Source of the DNA: Arthrobacter cryoconiti
GTDB taxonomy: Bacteria; Actinomycetota; Actinomycetes; Actinomycetales; Micrococcaceae
Reading direction: 5' to 3'
Length of the DNA: 64,000 nucleotides
NCBI RefSeq assembly: GCF_020905375.1
Contig: NZ_JAJJBU010000003.1
Span: 124,001-188,000, forward strand
In this document: one piece after another, positions 37,556-46,826 of the stretch
Layout: each line of letters begins with the position of its first letter
How positions within the stretch are numbered: position 1 is the stretch's first letter
Position numbers and translations under genes: made by a program
The notes under the pieces: model-generated
Told to the model about the DNA's origin: nothing
Databases searched by the model: none
Seen by the model: only the letters and a program-made list of their open reading frames with translations

Positions 37556-38836
37556 TTAAGCTTGAGTGGAAACTGTTTCCTTGAGAGGTTCCGCAGTCGA
37601 GAGCCCAGATTCGTCCTTGCGGCCAAGCCGCTTTGTCATAAAGCCAATGAAGGACGGCTTGCCCTGGGATTTGTTGTAGACGTCCAGGACGACGGCGGCC
37701 AGCAGTACCAGACCCTTGATGATCTGGGTAAGGTCCGAGCCGATTCCCAGAAGTTGGAGGCCGTTGTTCAAAACTGCCATGACCAGCCCACCGATCATGG
37801 ACCCGACCACGGTGCCGACGCCGCCGGTGACAGCTGCTCCACCGATGAAGACAGCGGCAATGGCATCAAGTTCCCAGCCAACGCCGTCGTAGGCGCCGGA
37901 AGCATTGGACCGGGCGATGAACATCATGCCGGCGAGACCAGAGAGGACCGCCATGTTCAACATGACCAGAAAATCGGTGCGCTTGCTCTTGACACCTGAA
38001 AGTGCCGCGGCGTGCCTGTTTCCGCCAACCGCGTAGATGTGACGGCCAATAGTAGTGCGCGAGGCGACGAAACCGTACACAAGAATCAGGACACCCAAGA
38101 TGATGCCCGGGACGGGGAATGAGGTGCCGGGACGGCCTGTAGCGAAAAGGTACGTGGCGTAAAGGATGACGGCGCTAATGAGCACGAGCTTGAAAATGGT
38201 GACCCAGAGCGGCTTTACGACAGCACCCAAGCGCACGGCCTTATTGCGGCTGTGCATTTCACCCCAGACAATGGCGACAACTGCCAGCAGACCGATCAAG
38301 ACGGTCAGGTTGTTGTAGCCGGTGCTCGGGCCGATCTCAGGCAAGTACCCGGTGCCAATGAACTGAAAGTCGACGGGGACGGGGACTGTCAAGGACTTTC
38401 CGAAGAACTGGTTCGCGCCACGGAAGAGCAACATGCCCGCCAATGTGACAATGAATGCCGGTATTCCCACGTAGGCCACGAAGAAGCCCTGCCATGCCCC
38501 TATCAGTGCCCCGAGCACCAGACCGACCACGACCCCCATGTACCACGGGATTCCCCAGTCACGCATGGTGAGCGCGACCACGATTCCCACGAATGCTGCG
38601 ATGGATCCCACTGAGAGGTCAATGTGTCCGGCGATGATGACAAGCACCATACCGATGGCCAAGACCAAGATGTAGGAGTACCCGTTGACGAGGTTTATGA
38701 GGTTTTCCGGGGTGAGTATGAGCCCGTTGACAAGACCGCCGGTCTTGACCTGAAAGAAGAGGATCAAGGCGATTAGCGCAAAGATCATCCCGAACTGGCG
38801 GGTGTTACCGCCGAAGAGTTGTTTGATGGCGTTCAT
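37556..38836 (-). CDS. mmsB: Multiple-monosaccharide ABC transporter permease (MmsB/GguB-like)
   Basis: 426-residue RbsC-type permease with about ten hydrophobic segments. VLVIIAGHIDLSVGSIAAFVG is the family signature, GIPAFIVTLAGMLLFRG is conserved, and GRHIYAVGGNRHAAALSGV is the cytoplasmic coupling loop. SNASGAYDGVGWELDAIAAVFIGG closes the core. It starts 23 bp after the ATPase stop. The partner ATPase and binding protein are adjacent. Confidence 0.88.
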   Translation of the reverse strand: MNAIKQLFGGNTRQFGMIFALIALILFFQVKTGGLVNGLILTPENLINLVNGYSYILVLAIGMVLVIIAGHIDLSVGSIAAFVGIVVALTMRDWGIPWYMGVVVGLVLGALIGAWQGFFVAYVGIPAFIVTLAGMLLFRGANQFFGKSLTVPVPVDFQFIGTGYLPEIGPSTGYNNLTVLIGLLAVVAIVWGEMHSRNKAVRLGAVVKPLWVTIFKLVLISAVILYATYLFATGRPGTSFPVPGIILGVLILVYGFVASRTTIGRHIYAVGGNRHAAALSGVKSKRTDFLVMLNMAVLSGLAGMMFIARSNASGAYDGVGWELDAIAAVFIGGAAVTGGVGTVVGSMIGGLVMAVLNNGLQLLGIGSDLTQIIKGLVLLAAVVLDVYNKSQGKPSFIGFMTKRLGRKDESGLSTAEPLKETVSTQA

Positions 38837-38859
38837 GGTGGGGTCCTGTTTCCCTTGGT

Positions 38860-40407
38860 CTAGGCAGTTTTCTTGACAGCGGTCATGCGTTTCATCAACG
38901 TTTCTTGGCTGGCTTCGTTTTTGTTCAAGACGCCCGTGATGGCGCCTTCAAAGATGGTGTAGATGCGGTCGGAGATGCCAAGCAATTCCGGTAGTTCCGA
39001 GGAAATAACAATCACGCCTTTTCCTTGGTTGGCAAGTTCTTGAATGATGCCGTAGATCTCATATTTGGCGCCCACGTCAATGCCACGGGTGGGCTCGTCA
39101 AGGATCAAAAGGTCGGGGTCGGCGAACATCCATTTGGCCAAAACCACCTTTTGCTGGTTGCCACCGGAGAGCTTGGAAACGCCCTCATCGACGCTGGGGG
39201 TTTTGGTCCGCAATTGCTTGCGGTACTTTTCTGCGACGGCATATTCCTCGGTTACATCCACAACGCTGAATTTGGAGATGGATTCAAGGTTGGCGGCGAC
39301 GGTAGTGGTTTTGATGTCATCGAGCAGATTCAGGCCCAGCGACTTACGGTCTTCGGTGAGGTAGCCGATCCCGTGCTTGATCGCCTGGTGAACATTGCGG
39401 AGCGTTACTTCCTTGCCATCCTTGATGATCGTGCCGGAAATATAGTTCCCATAGGAACGGCCAAACAATGAGCGGGCAAGCTCGGTGCGGCCTGCTCCCA
39501 TGAGGCCAGCAAAGCCAACGATCTCTCCGCGGCGGACATTAAACGATGAGCCCTTGCAAACAAGGCGGTCTTGGACTTGAGGGTGCCGAACTGTCCAGTT
39601 CTTGACCTCGAAGAACACCTCGCCGATCTTGGGCGTGTGATCCGGGAATCGCGATTCCAAGGTGCGTCCCACCATGCCCTTGATAATGCGGTCCTCGTCA
39701 ACGCCGTCGGCCTTGACGTCGAGAGTCTCGATCGTCTTCCCGTCGCGGATGATGGTGATGGAATCTGCGACCTGTTCAATTTCATTGAGCTTGTGGGAGA
39801 TCATGATGGAGCTGATGCCCTTTGACTTCAAGCCCCGAATGAGGTCTAGCAGGTGCTGGGAGTCGGCTTCGTTTAGGGCTGCTGTGGGTTCGTCAAGGAT
39901 GAGCAACTTCACCGACTTGTTCAAGGCCTTGGCGATTTCCACGAGCTGCTGCTTACCGACGCCGATCTCCTTGACAGGAGTGTCAGGGTCCTCAATCAGA
40001 CCCACTCGTGCTAGCAGCTCTACAGCACGAATGCGGGCCTGTGCCCAGTTGATGACACCAAACCGTGTCGGTTCATTGCCCAGGAAGATGTTCTCCATGA
40101 TGGACAGCTCCGGGATCAGTGCCAGTTCCTGGTGAATGATCACGATGCCGGCTTCCTCGCTGGCGCGGATGTCTTTGAACTGGCAGACCTCGTTCTGATA
40201 AACGATGTCCCCGTCGTAGCTGCCAAAGGGATAAACACCGGAGAGGACCTTCATCAGGGTCGATTTACCGGCACCGTTTTCGCCGCAGATGGCGTGGATC
40301 TCGCTGGCACGCACTGTGATGGAGACTTCAGAAAGAGCCTTGACGCCGGGAAATTCCTTGGTGATTGATCGCATTTGGAGAATGATGGGGCTTGCTGCGG
40401 GCAACAT
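38860..40407 (-). CDS. mmsA: Multiple-monosaccharide ABC transporter ATPase (MmsA/GguA-like)
   Basis: 515 residues with two fused ABC domains. The N-terminal half has Walker [13 protein letters not shown], signature region [14 protein letters not shown] and Walker [12 protein letters not shown]. The C-terminal half has the degenerate Walker A ([10 protein letters not shown]) usual in sugar importers, signature [14 protein letters not shown] and [14 protein letters not shown]. Start is ATG 40407 or the in-frame ATG about 33 bases downstream. First structural gene after the ROK regulator. Confidence 0.9.
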   Translation of the reverse strand: MLPAASPIILQMRSITKEFPGVKALSEVSITVRASEIHAICGENGAGKSTLMKVLSGVYPFGSYDGDIVYQNEVCQFKDIRASEEAGIVIIHQELALIPELSIMENIFLGNEPTRFGVINWAQARIRAVELLARVGLIEDPDTPVKEIGVGKQQLVEIAKALNKSVKLLILDEPTAALNEADSQHLLDLIRGLKSKGISSIMISHKLNEIEQVADSITIIRDGKTIETLDVKADGVDEDRIIKGMVGRTLESRFPDHTPKIGEVFFEVKNWTVRHPQVQDRLVCKGSSFNVRRGEIVGFAGLMGAGRTELARSLFGRSYGNYISGTIIKDGKEVTLRNVHQAIKHGIGYLTEDRKSLGLNLLDDIKTTTVAANLESISKFSVVDVTEEYAVAEKYRKQLRTKTPSVDEGVSKLSGGNQQKVVLAKWMFADPDLLILDEPTRGIDVGAKYEIYGIIQELANQGKGVIVISSELPELLGISDRIYTIFEGAITGVLNKNEASQETLMKRMTAVKKTA

Positions 40408-40537
40408 GTGCGGTCGCTTTCCAAGACGGACGTCTTTGTCTTTGCGTCACAGACGCATCAGCTGGTGGATCGGGTGGATCGGTCCGAGGTGCCACCTGGT
40501 GATGTGGGGCACAACGGTTTTTTGGTACTGAAGAAAT

Positions 40538-41797
40538 TCAACTCGGTTGCGGCATTGGCGTCAAGCCTTTAACGCAACGAGATGGTAACGGTTTAGGAAC
40601 TTTAACGTGAGGGAGATCTTGGAAGACCAGCGAAACGGCGCCTAGAGCCTCAGATCTGGACGTCAGGGATGAGGTGGCCAGGGTGGTATTTTCGCCAACG
40701 ACAGGCACTGCATGGCGTAGAAGGCCACGGCGTATGGGTCCGAGGAGAATCTCACCCAGGGTTGCGAGTGGACCTCCGATGACAATCACGTCAGGGCTCA
40801 TGATGTTTGAGATATTTGCGAGTGCGCGGCCGACGGCGGTGCCAGCGTCTTCGAGTACGCGCAAGGTGGTTGCATCCCCGGCCTTGGCACGGCTGACGAT
40901 GTCCTCGGTAGTGACAGCATCCGGACGGTCGCGGCTAAGCAGGTTGATCATGGTGGCAGTTGAGGCGATGGTTTCTAGGCAACCACGATTTCCACAGCGA
41001 CAGATGAGGCCCGATTCATCGATCGTGACATGACCGATTTCACCCGTAACGCCTAAGCTTCCCGAATACAGGGATCCATTGATGATCAGGCCGGCGCCGA
41101 TTCCCGTTCCGATCTTGACGAACGCCAAGTTGGGGACTTCGGTGAAAGGGCCCCACGTGATCTGAGCCAGGGCACCCAAGTTTGCGTCATTTTCAATGAA
41201 AACAGGTAATTGAAGCGCCTTTTGAAGACGTTCATGAAGGTTGATTCCCACCCATTCTGGCAGGATGGCGCCTTGGATTACCTTGCCTGTGCGCTTGTCG
41301 ATGGGGCCGGGAATTCCAGCTCCTGCACCCACCAAAGTGGAACGGTCGATCCCTTCTTCGGTGATGAGTTCTTCCAGCAATTGGGCGGCGGCAAAAATTC
41401 CCGCTGTGGCGTCGTGGCCCACGGGCAGGGGAATCTGGCGCTCTGTGATCACCTTGTATGAGCGGTTGGCCAAAACTACGCGAACGTGGCTACGGCCGAA
41501 GTCAATACCGACGGCGAGGGAGGTGTCACCTGTGTAACTCACGGAGTGGGCGCGCCGGCCAGAACTCGTGGTGGTGGTGAGGGTAACCAGACCAGCCTGC
41601 TGCATGCTTTTGACGATGTTGGAGACTGTTGCGGTGGAAAGGCCGGTCAGCCGTGCCAGCTCGGCTTGCGTTGCGGGGCCCCCACGCAACAGTTGTTCGG
41701 TCAGTCGGAGCTGATTGCGCTGACGCAATGCCGACTGAGAGCCGGGGCTCGCTGATGGGTGGGTGCCAGGAGGCAGGCTGGCGTCGTCGTCGAACAT
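40538..41797 (-). CDS. ROK-family transcriptional regulator
   Basis: 419 residues. An N-terminal winged helix at about 25-85 (TQAELARLTGLSTATVSNIVKSM) precedes a ROK sugar-kinase-like domain (VGIDFGRSHVRVVL; GAGIPGPIDKRTGKV; GEIGHVTIDESG). The zinc-binding CRCGNRGCLET is intact. Probable repressor of the adjacent mmsAB-chvE genes, relieved by an aldose. It has its own upstream inverted repeat. The C-terminal 25 residues beyond the ROK core are unusual and end close to the mmsA upstream region. Confidence 0.82.
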   Translation of the reverse strand: MFDDDASLPPGTHPSASPGSQSALRQRNQLRLTEQLLRGGPATQAELARLTGLSTATVSNIVKSMQQAGLVTLTTTTSSGRRAHSVSYTGDTSLAVGIDFGRSHVRVVLANRSYKVITERQIPLPVGHDATAGIFAAAQLLEELITEEGIDRSTLVGAGAGIPGPIDKRTGKVIQGAILPEWVGINLHERLQKALQLPVFIENDANLGALAQITWGPFTEVPNLAFVKIGTGIGAGLIINGSLYSGSLGVTGEIGHVTIDESGLICRCGNRGCLETIASTATMINLLSRDRPDAVTTEDIVSRAKAGDATTLRVLEDAGTAVGRALANISNIMSPDVIVIGGPLATLGEILLGPIRRGLLRHAVPVVGENTTLATSSLTSRSEALGAVSLVFQDLPHVKVPKPLPSRCVKGLTPMPQPS

Positions 41798-41837
41798 AAG
41801 TAGTAGCGTGCCCTATTTCTACATTGAGGTCAAGAAC

Positions 41838-41865
41838 TTAACGCTAAAATGTTCAATTACGTTAA
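41838..41865 (-). promoter_or_regulatory. Candidate ROK-regulator operator
   Basis: Inverted repeat TTAACG (41838-41843) and CGTTAA (41860-41865) with a 16-bp AT-rich centre, 41 bp upstream of the regulator start. Similar TTTAACG sequences recur near 40570 and 40600. Confidence 0.4.
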
Positions 41866-41890
41866 TGTGTTCGATCCAAGTGTGGATCGA

Positions 41891-42409
41891 CTACCCGTGG
41901 ATCTCTTTGTGCTTGCGGGCCAGCTCCACGTAGTGAGTTGCGTTGTCGCGCACGTGTTCGCGTTCTTCCTGTGTTAAACCGCGACGAACCTTGGCCGGTA
42001 CACCCGCAACCAGAGAACCAGGCGGGATGATGGCCCCTTCTAGTACGACGGCGCCGCCAGCGACCAAGGAGCCCTCGCCGATGACGGCTCCGTTCATTAT
42101 GGTTGCCGACATGCCTATCAAGCAGTTGTCCTCTACCGTGCAGCCATGGACCACGGCGTTGTGGCCCACGCTGACGCCGTCGCCAATGCTGGTGGGAAAC
42201 CCGGCGTCGGCGTGCAGCACCACGTTGTCTTGGAGGTTGGAGCCGGATCCGACCGTAATCGAGTTGGTGTCTGCGCGCACCACCACACCGTAAAAGGCGC
42301 TGGACCGCGCTCCGAGTGTCGCCTGTCCGATCAGCGTTGCCGACGGCGCTACAAAAGCACTGCTGTCAACAGCGGGCGTATGTCCGTCAAAGGGGAAAAA
42401 CTGGTTCAT
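41891..42409 (-). CDS. Gamma-class carbonic anhydrase-like hexapeptide-repeat protein
   Basis: 172 residues of left-handed beta-helix repeats. RADTNSITVGSGSNLQDN, VVLHADAG and SVGHNAVVHGC place the Arg, Asp, Gln and three His metal ligands expected in Cam/YrdA-type proteins, and IGMSATIMNGAVIGEGSLV continues the repeats. Whether it hydrates CO2 is uncertain, since many YrdA/PaaY relatives have other or weak activity. Start ATG 42409 with a plausible purine stretch. It lies downstream of purU on the same strand across a palindromic repeat. Confidence 0.83.
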   Translation of the reverse strand: MNQFFPFDGHTPAVDSSAFVAPSATLIGQATLGARSSAFYGVVVRADTNSITVGSGSNLQDNVVLHADAGFPTSIGDGVSVGHNAVVHGCTVEDNCLIGMSATIMNGAVIGEGSLVAGGAVVLEGAIIPPGSLVAGVPAKVRRGLTQEEREHVRDNATHYVELARKHKEIHG

Positions 42410-42440
42410 GGTGTCTCCATATCTGTTGTGAGAACGCTGC

Positions 42441-42508
42441 GGCGCGAAACTCGGTGCGAGTTCTGCGCCTGGTCGACTATGCGCAAAACTCGTACCGGGT
42501 TTTGCGCC
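42441..42508. repeat. Palindromic repeat family L, copy 2
   Basis: Hairpin GGCGCGAAACTCG/CGAGTTCTGCGCC, the spacer TGGTCGACTAT, then a second hairpin GCGCAAAACTCG/CCGGGTTTTGCGCC. It aligns with 13183-13249 and lies 15 bp beyond the purU stop. Confidence 0.7.
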
Positions 42509-42523
42509 AGCCTAAAGCGGGCA

Positions 42524-43444
42524 TTAGTCAAAGACGACAGTGCGGGTGCCGTCCAAGAGAACTCGGTGTTCGGCGTGCCACTGGACGGCTTGGGCCAGGG
42601 TTCGCGCCTCCACGGCCCGTCCCATGGCAACGAATTTTTCCACCGAGTGGCCGTGATCCACCCGGATCACCTCCTGCTCGATGATGGGGCCCTCATCCAA
42701 AGCGGCCGTTACATAATGGGCGGTCGCGCCGATGATCTTTACCCCCCGCGCATGAGCCTGGTGATATGGCTTGGCGCCCTTGAAGGAGGGCAAGAACGAA
42801 TGATGGATATTGATGACGCGTCCGGGAAGGCTCTTGCAGAGTTCATCGGAGAGCACCTGCATATAGCGGGCCAAGACAACAAGCTCAACATCGAGCGCTT
42901 CAACGAGTTCCATCAGCGCAGCTTCGGCCTGTGCCTTCGTTTCGAGGGTAACCGGGATGTAGTAAAACGGTATTGAATAAAACTGCGCCAATGGTTCCAG
43001 ATCCCGATGGTTTGAGACAATTGCAGGGATTTCAATGGGCAAAGTGCCGGAGCGTTGGAGAAACAACAGATCGTTGATGCAGTGGGCTGCTTTTGAGGCA
43101 AGAATAAGGGTTCGCACGGGGGCGCCGGCTCGGTGTAACTGCCAGTTGAGCTCAAACTCTGCGGCCACCGCGTCGAGGTGTTCGCGCAGAAGGGTAAAAG
43201 TCATAGCCGTTTCAACGGCAACGCGCATGAAGAAGGTGCCTGTGTCCGGGTTTCCGTACTGCTGGGAATCGATGATGTTACACCGCGCTTCCAGAAGTGC
43301 TCCGGCTACAGCATGGACAATACCCGGCTGGTCGGCGCATGAAAGCGTCAGTACGAATCCGTCGCAGGCAGGTGCGGTGGGTGCGTTCAGGTTGGAAGCG
43401 TCCGTGCTGGGCGAGGGTGCGGAGGGGGAGCGGAAGTCAGTCAC
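42524..43444 (-). CDS. purU: Formyltetrahydrofolate deformylase
   Basis: 306 residues. An N-terminal ACT domain spans about 27-110 (LTLSCADQPGIVHAVAGAL). The C-terminal formyl-hydrolase domain has FLQRSGTLPIEIPAIVSNH, the catalytic Asn/His/Asp set in INIHHSFLPSFKGA, and GATAHYVTAALDEGPII. It hydrolyses 10-formyl-THF to THF and formate, balancing one-carbon pools and feeding PurT-type formate use. It is divergent from glyA-folD; the spacer holds a ZTP riboswitch for the latter. Confidence 0.93.
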   Translation of the reverse strand: MTDFRSPSAPSPSTDASNLNAPTAPACDGFVLTLSCADQPGIVHAVAGALLEARCNIIDSQQYGNPDTGTFFMRVAVETAMTFTLLREHLDAVAAEFELNWQLHRAGAPVRTLILASKAAHCINDLLFLQRSGTLPIEIPAIVSNHRDLEPLAQFYSIPFYYIPVTLETKAQAEAALMELVEALDVELVVLARYMQVLSDELCKSLPGRVINIHHSFLPSFKGAKPYHQAHARGVKIIGATAHYVTAALDEGPIIEQEVIRVDHGHSVEKFVAMGRAVEARTLAQAVQWHAEHRVLLDGTRTVVFD

Positions 43445-43454
43445 CGGTTCAACG

Positions 43455-43484
43455 TTACCGGCAGTTGCGGGCTTGTACTAGAAT
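43455..43484 (+). promoter_or_regulatory. Candidate glyA-folD promoter
   Basis: TTACCG (43455-43460), an 18-bp spacer and TAGAAT (43479-43484), directly before the riboswitch. The -35 match is partial. Confidence 0.35.
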
Positions 43485-43486
43485 TG

Positions 43487-43566
43487 TTGTGTTGCAACTG
43501 GCGATGAGGTGGGACACCACCGGGGAGCAGCACGATGCTAGACCTGCGGATCGTACGCCTGGGACC
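43487..43566 (+). ncRNA. ZTP (pfl) riboswitch upstream of glyA-folD
   Basis: P1 TTGTGTTGC (43487-43495) pairs with GCAGCACGA (43527-43535) using G-U pairs. Inside are AACTGGCG, the hairpin GGTGG-GACA-CCACC and CCGGGGAGC. The 3' part CGCCTGGGAC (43556-43565) pairs as a pseudoknot with TGGCG. These are the hallmark conserved blocks of the pfl motif, which senses ZTP/ZMP and activates folate and one-carbon genes. Placement before glyA-folD fits known examples. Confidence 0.85.
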
Positions 43567-43814
43567 GTGGTCACGAACGCCGCTTAATGATTAACGTCTG
43601 ATTTCGTCCCGTCCTCAGCTATGCAGCACACTTGTGTTTTGTTGTGATCTCGTTCCGCCCCTGATATTTCCAAAGAATTTTTACTCAATTCCACGGGAAT
43701 CTCCACAGGGATCACCACCAATTAACACAGCGAAGCATGCTGCGCATCGGACGCGTTCTGCGGATAATCTGGCATAGAAGAGTATTTTTCGTGTCGTCCA
43801 CCCAGGAGTCTTCA

Positions 43815-45101
43815 GTGTCCTTTAGCCCCACCCAATCCGTGACCAATGCCCCGCTCTCCGAGCTGGACCCCGAGATCGCCGCCGTCCTCAAGGACGAGCT
43901 GGGTCGCCAGCGTGACACGCTGGAAATGATCGCATCAGAGAACTTTGCTCCCCGCGCAGTACTTGAAGCGCAGGGCTCCGTCCTGACAAACAAGTACGCC
44001 GAGGGCTACCCCGGCCGCCGCTACTACGGTGGATGCGAGTACGTTGACGTTGCCGAGAACCTAGCCATCCAGCGGGTGAAAGACCTTTTCAACGCCGAGT
44101 ACGCCAACGTCCAGCCGCATTCAGGCGCCCAGGCAAACGCCGCAGCACTCGCAGCCATGATCAAACCGGGTGAGAAAATCCTGGGCCTCTCACTGGCTCA
44201 TGGTGGCCACCTAACCCACGGCATGAAGCTGAACTTCTCCGGGAAACTGTACGACGTCGCCGCCTACCAGGTAGAGGAAGACACCTTCCGGATCGACATG
44301 GACAAACTGCGTGAGCAGGCCATCGCGGAGAAGCCTCAGGTCATCATCGCGGGCTGGTCTGCCTACCCGCGTCAGCTGGACTTTGCTGCGTTCCGCTCCA
44401 TCGCCGATGAAGTTGGGGCGCTGCTCTGGACGGACATGGCACACTTCGCCGGCCTTGTTGCAGCTGGCCTACACCCGTCCCCCGTGCCCTACTCCGACGT
44501 CGTGACTTCTACAGTGCACAAGACCCTCTCCGGCCCGCGCTCCGGCGTGATCTTGGCCAAGAAGGAATGGGCCAAAAAACTCAATTCGGCTGTGTTCCCC
44601 GGGCAGCAGGGCGGCCCGCTCATGCACGTTATCGCGGCCAAGGCAGTGGCATTCAAGGTTGCTGCGGGTGCGGAGTTTAAGGAGCGCCAGCAGCGTGTTC
44701 TGGAGGGCGCCAAGATCATAGCCGAGCGCCTGAACGCACCGGATGTTGCTCAAGCCGGGGTGTCCGTGTTGACCGGTGGCACCGACGTCCACCTGGTTCT
44801 TGTGGATCTGCGAAACTCCTCGCTGGACGGACAGCAGGCCGAAGACCTTCTGCACAGCGTTGGCATCACCGTCAACCGAAATGCCGTTCCGTTTGATCCC
44901 CGCCCGCCGATGGTCACCTCGGGTCTGCGGATTGGCACCCCGGCTCTGGCTACGCGTGGGTTCGGAGCTAAGGAATTCACGGAGGTTGCAGAGATCATCG
45001 CCGCCGCGCTGAAGGGCGGCGCCGACGTTGACGCTCTGCGCGCCCGCGTCAAGGTCCTCACTGCTGACTTCCCGCTATACCCGGGACAGGAAGAGTGGTA
45101 G
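43815..45101 (+). CDS. glyA: Serine hydroxymethyltransferase
   Basis: 428-residue PLP enzyme that converts Ser and THF to Gly and 5,10-methylene-THF. [29 protein letters not shown] (about 50-70) and [16 protein letters not shown] with the PLP Lys are present. GTG 43815 is chosen because AGGAG lies 6 bases upstream; earlier in-frame starts lack an RBS and would translate leader RNA. The leader is long and begins with a ZTP riboswitch. folD follows 4 bp after the stop. Confidence 0.94.
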   Translation: MSFSPTQSVTNAPLSELDPEIAAVLKDELGRQRDTLEMIASENFAPRAVLEAQGSVLTNKYAEGYPGRRYYGGCEYVDVAENLAIQRVKDLFNAEYANVQPHSGAQANAAALAAMIKPGEKILGLSLAHGGHLTHGMKLNFSGKLYDVAAYQVEEDTFRIDMDKLREQAIAEKPQVIIAGWSAYPRQLDFAAFRSIADEVGALLWTDMAHFAGLVAAGLHPSPVPYSDVVTSTVHKTLSGPRSGVILAKKEWAKKLNSAVFPGQQGGPLMHVIAAKAVAFKVAAGAEFKERQQRVLEGAKIIAERLNAPDVAQAGVSVLTGGTDVHLVLVDLRNSSLDGQQAEDLLHSVGITVNRNAVPFDPRPPMVTSGLRIGTPALATRGFGAKEFTEVAEIIAAALKGGADVDALRARVKVLTADFPLYPGQEEW

Positions 45102-45105
45102 GCGC

Positions 45106-45978
45106 ATGAGCGCACAGATTCTCGATGGAAAGGCCACCGCGGCGGCTATCAAGGCCGAGCTAAGCGATCGGGTTGCTGCGCTGGCCGCACGGGGCATCAC
45201 GCCGGGGCTGGGCACTATTTTGGTGGGTTCGGATCCGGGATCCCAATGGTATGTGGGAGGCAAACATAAGGACTGTGCGCATGTGGGCATCAAGTCCATT
45301 CGCATTGATTTACCGGAAACTGCCACCCAGGATGAGGTTTTGGCGGCGGTGAAGTCGCTCAACGAGGACCCAAGTTGCACCGGCTACATCGTTCAGCTTC
45401 CACTGCCGGCCCACATTGACCAAGACGTGGTGCTTGAGGCCATCGACCCGGCCAAGGACGCGGACGGTCTGCACCCCATGAACTTGGGTCGCTTGGTAGG
45501 CAATGTCAACCGGCCCATGATCTCCCCACTGCCGTGTACTCCCAAGGGCTGCATTGTGTTGCTTGAGCGCCACGGGATTTCACTGAACGGCAAGCGTGTG
45601 CTCGTTGTGGGGCGCGGCGTGACCATTGGCCGGCCCATGGGCTTGCTGCTCACCCGCCGCGATATCAATGCCACCGTGGTGTTGGCTCACACGGGCACGT
45701 TAGATTTAGCGGCCGAGTTGCGCAACGCCGATGTGGTGGTTGCCGCTGCTGGTGTTCCGCACATGATCAAGGCGGCTGAGCTCAAGCCGGGCGCCATTGT
45801 TCTCGATGTTGGCGTCAGCAGGGTCGACGACGGCCATGGCAAAGCAGTGGTCACCGGCGACGTCGAGCCCGCTGCCGCTGAAGTGGCCAGTTGGATATCT
45901 CCTAACCCGGGAGGCGTGGGACCGATGACCCGGGCCATGCTGCTGGCTAACGTGGTCGAGGCCGCAGAGCGCGGCTGA
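45106..45978 (+). CDS. folD: Methylenetetrahydrofolate dehydrogenase/cyclohydrolase
   Basis: 290-residue bifunctional enzyme making 10-formyl-THF from 5,10-methylene-THF. The active-site YVGGKHKDC supplies Tyr and Lys. [26 protein letters not shown] and [13 protein letters not shown] (NADP site) are conserved, and [12 protein letters not shown] ends the core. [10 protein letters not shown] replaces the more usual VGRSxxVGKP. ATG 45106 is 4 bp after the glyA stop, and a terminator follows. Together with purU and purN/purH it links one-carbon supply to purine synthesis. Confidence 0.94.
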   Translation: MSAQILDGKATAAAIKAELSDRVAALAARGITPGLGTILVGSDPGSQWYVGGKHKDCAHVGIKSIRIDLPETATQDEVLAAVKSLNEDPSCTGYIVQLPLPAHIDQDVVLEAIDPAKDADGLHPMNLGRLVGNVNRPMISPLPCTPKGCIVLLERHGISLNGKRVLVVGRGVTIGRPMGLLLTRRDINATVVLAHTGTLDLAAELRNADVVVAAAGVPHMIKAAELKPGAIVLDVGVSRVDDGHGKAVVTGDVEPAAAEVASWISPNPGGVGPMTRAMLLANVVEAAERG

Positions 45979-46004
45979 TTTAGCCGTTCCGGGCCACAGG
46001 CTTT

Positions 46005-46050
46005 GGGCGGACGACGGCGGAACTCACCTTCCGTCGTCGTCCGCCCTTTT
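46005..46050 (+). terminator. glyA-folD terminator
   Basis: 16-bp stem with one mismatch (46005-46020 with 46031-46046), 10-nt loop, then TTTT. Confidence 0.85.
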
Positions 46051-46163
46051 GCGCGGCCCAATTTGCGAGACCCCGCAACCACGTTCGGGACCCGCACCAG
46101 GGAGCCGTTCGCCGGTGGTGGAAGAGTGGTGCAGGAGCATGTCTGGTTTGAGAGAATAGAGGC

Positions 46164-46793
46164 ATGACTTCTCTTGGATCCGGCAAAATGACCAAACCCG
46201 GCAAGTTCACAGGCCTTGGCACGATCGTGCTGGCGATCGTGTTCTTGGTGGCAATTGTGTTTGCAGCCAATAACAGCACAGTGCTCGGCTGGGTCATCGC
46301 CGTCATTGCGTTTGGGTGGTTGGCCCTCTCCACAGCCGTCTACATCGGCGTGCACAAGGCTGCAGCGTTTGGTGCGCGCCAGGTAGCGCTGGCTCAGGCG
46401 CAGATGGCCCAACAGCAAAGCGCCCATGACGCGAGCAGTGCGGGAACTCGCCTTGTGAGCGAGGAATCCGGCTCCCGGACTAGCGCCAAAGCGAGAGAGA
46501 TGAAGCTCGATCACTCCTTCAAGATCATTAGTGTCCAGATTGGTGTGGTGAATGACTACATCGGCAAAGACGAGGCCATGGTGGCTCGGGCCTTGGAGAC
46601 CATTGACATCACTGCCTGCAATGGCCGGGGCATGATCAACCCGGACTGGGAAGCGCAAGAAGCAAAGATGGATGCGGCGATGGAGAAGAAGAACGCCGGG
46701 CGCAACGCCGGGCAAGCCTCTTCCCGGGAACCGAATGCTGGAGCGGGCGCCACCGCACCCGAGGAGCCCGTGTCCGGCGTCGTTCTTGACTAA
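46164..46793 (+). CDS. Membrane-anchored protein, unknown
   Basis: 209 residues. Two close hydrophobic segments (about 18-37 and 43-63) form an N-terminal hairpin. A Gln/Ala-rich helical stretch (ALAQAQMAQQQ) and a charged cytoplasmic region with a short conserved-looking block (MKLDHSFKIISVQIGVVNDYI) follow, then a Gly/Ala/Glu-rich tail. Not recognised. It stands between folD and xth with its own upstream region; the weak RBS makes the exact start uncertain. Confidence 0.55.
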   Translation: MTSLGSGKMTKPGKFTGLGTIVLAIVFLVAIVFAANNSTVLGWVIAVIAFGWLALSTAVYIGVHKAAAFGARQVALAQAQMAQQQSAHDASSAGTRLVSEESGSRTSAKAREMKLDHSFKIISVQIGVVNDYIGKDEAMVARALETIDITACNGRGMINPDWEAQEAKMDAAMEKKNAGRNAGQASSREPNAGAGATAPEEPVSGVVLD

Positions 46794-46826
46794 CGCTGGG
46801 AGTGAACTGGACGGGAAAAGGGTAAG

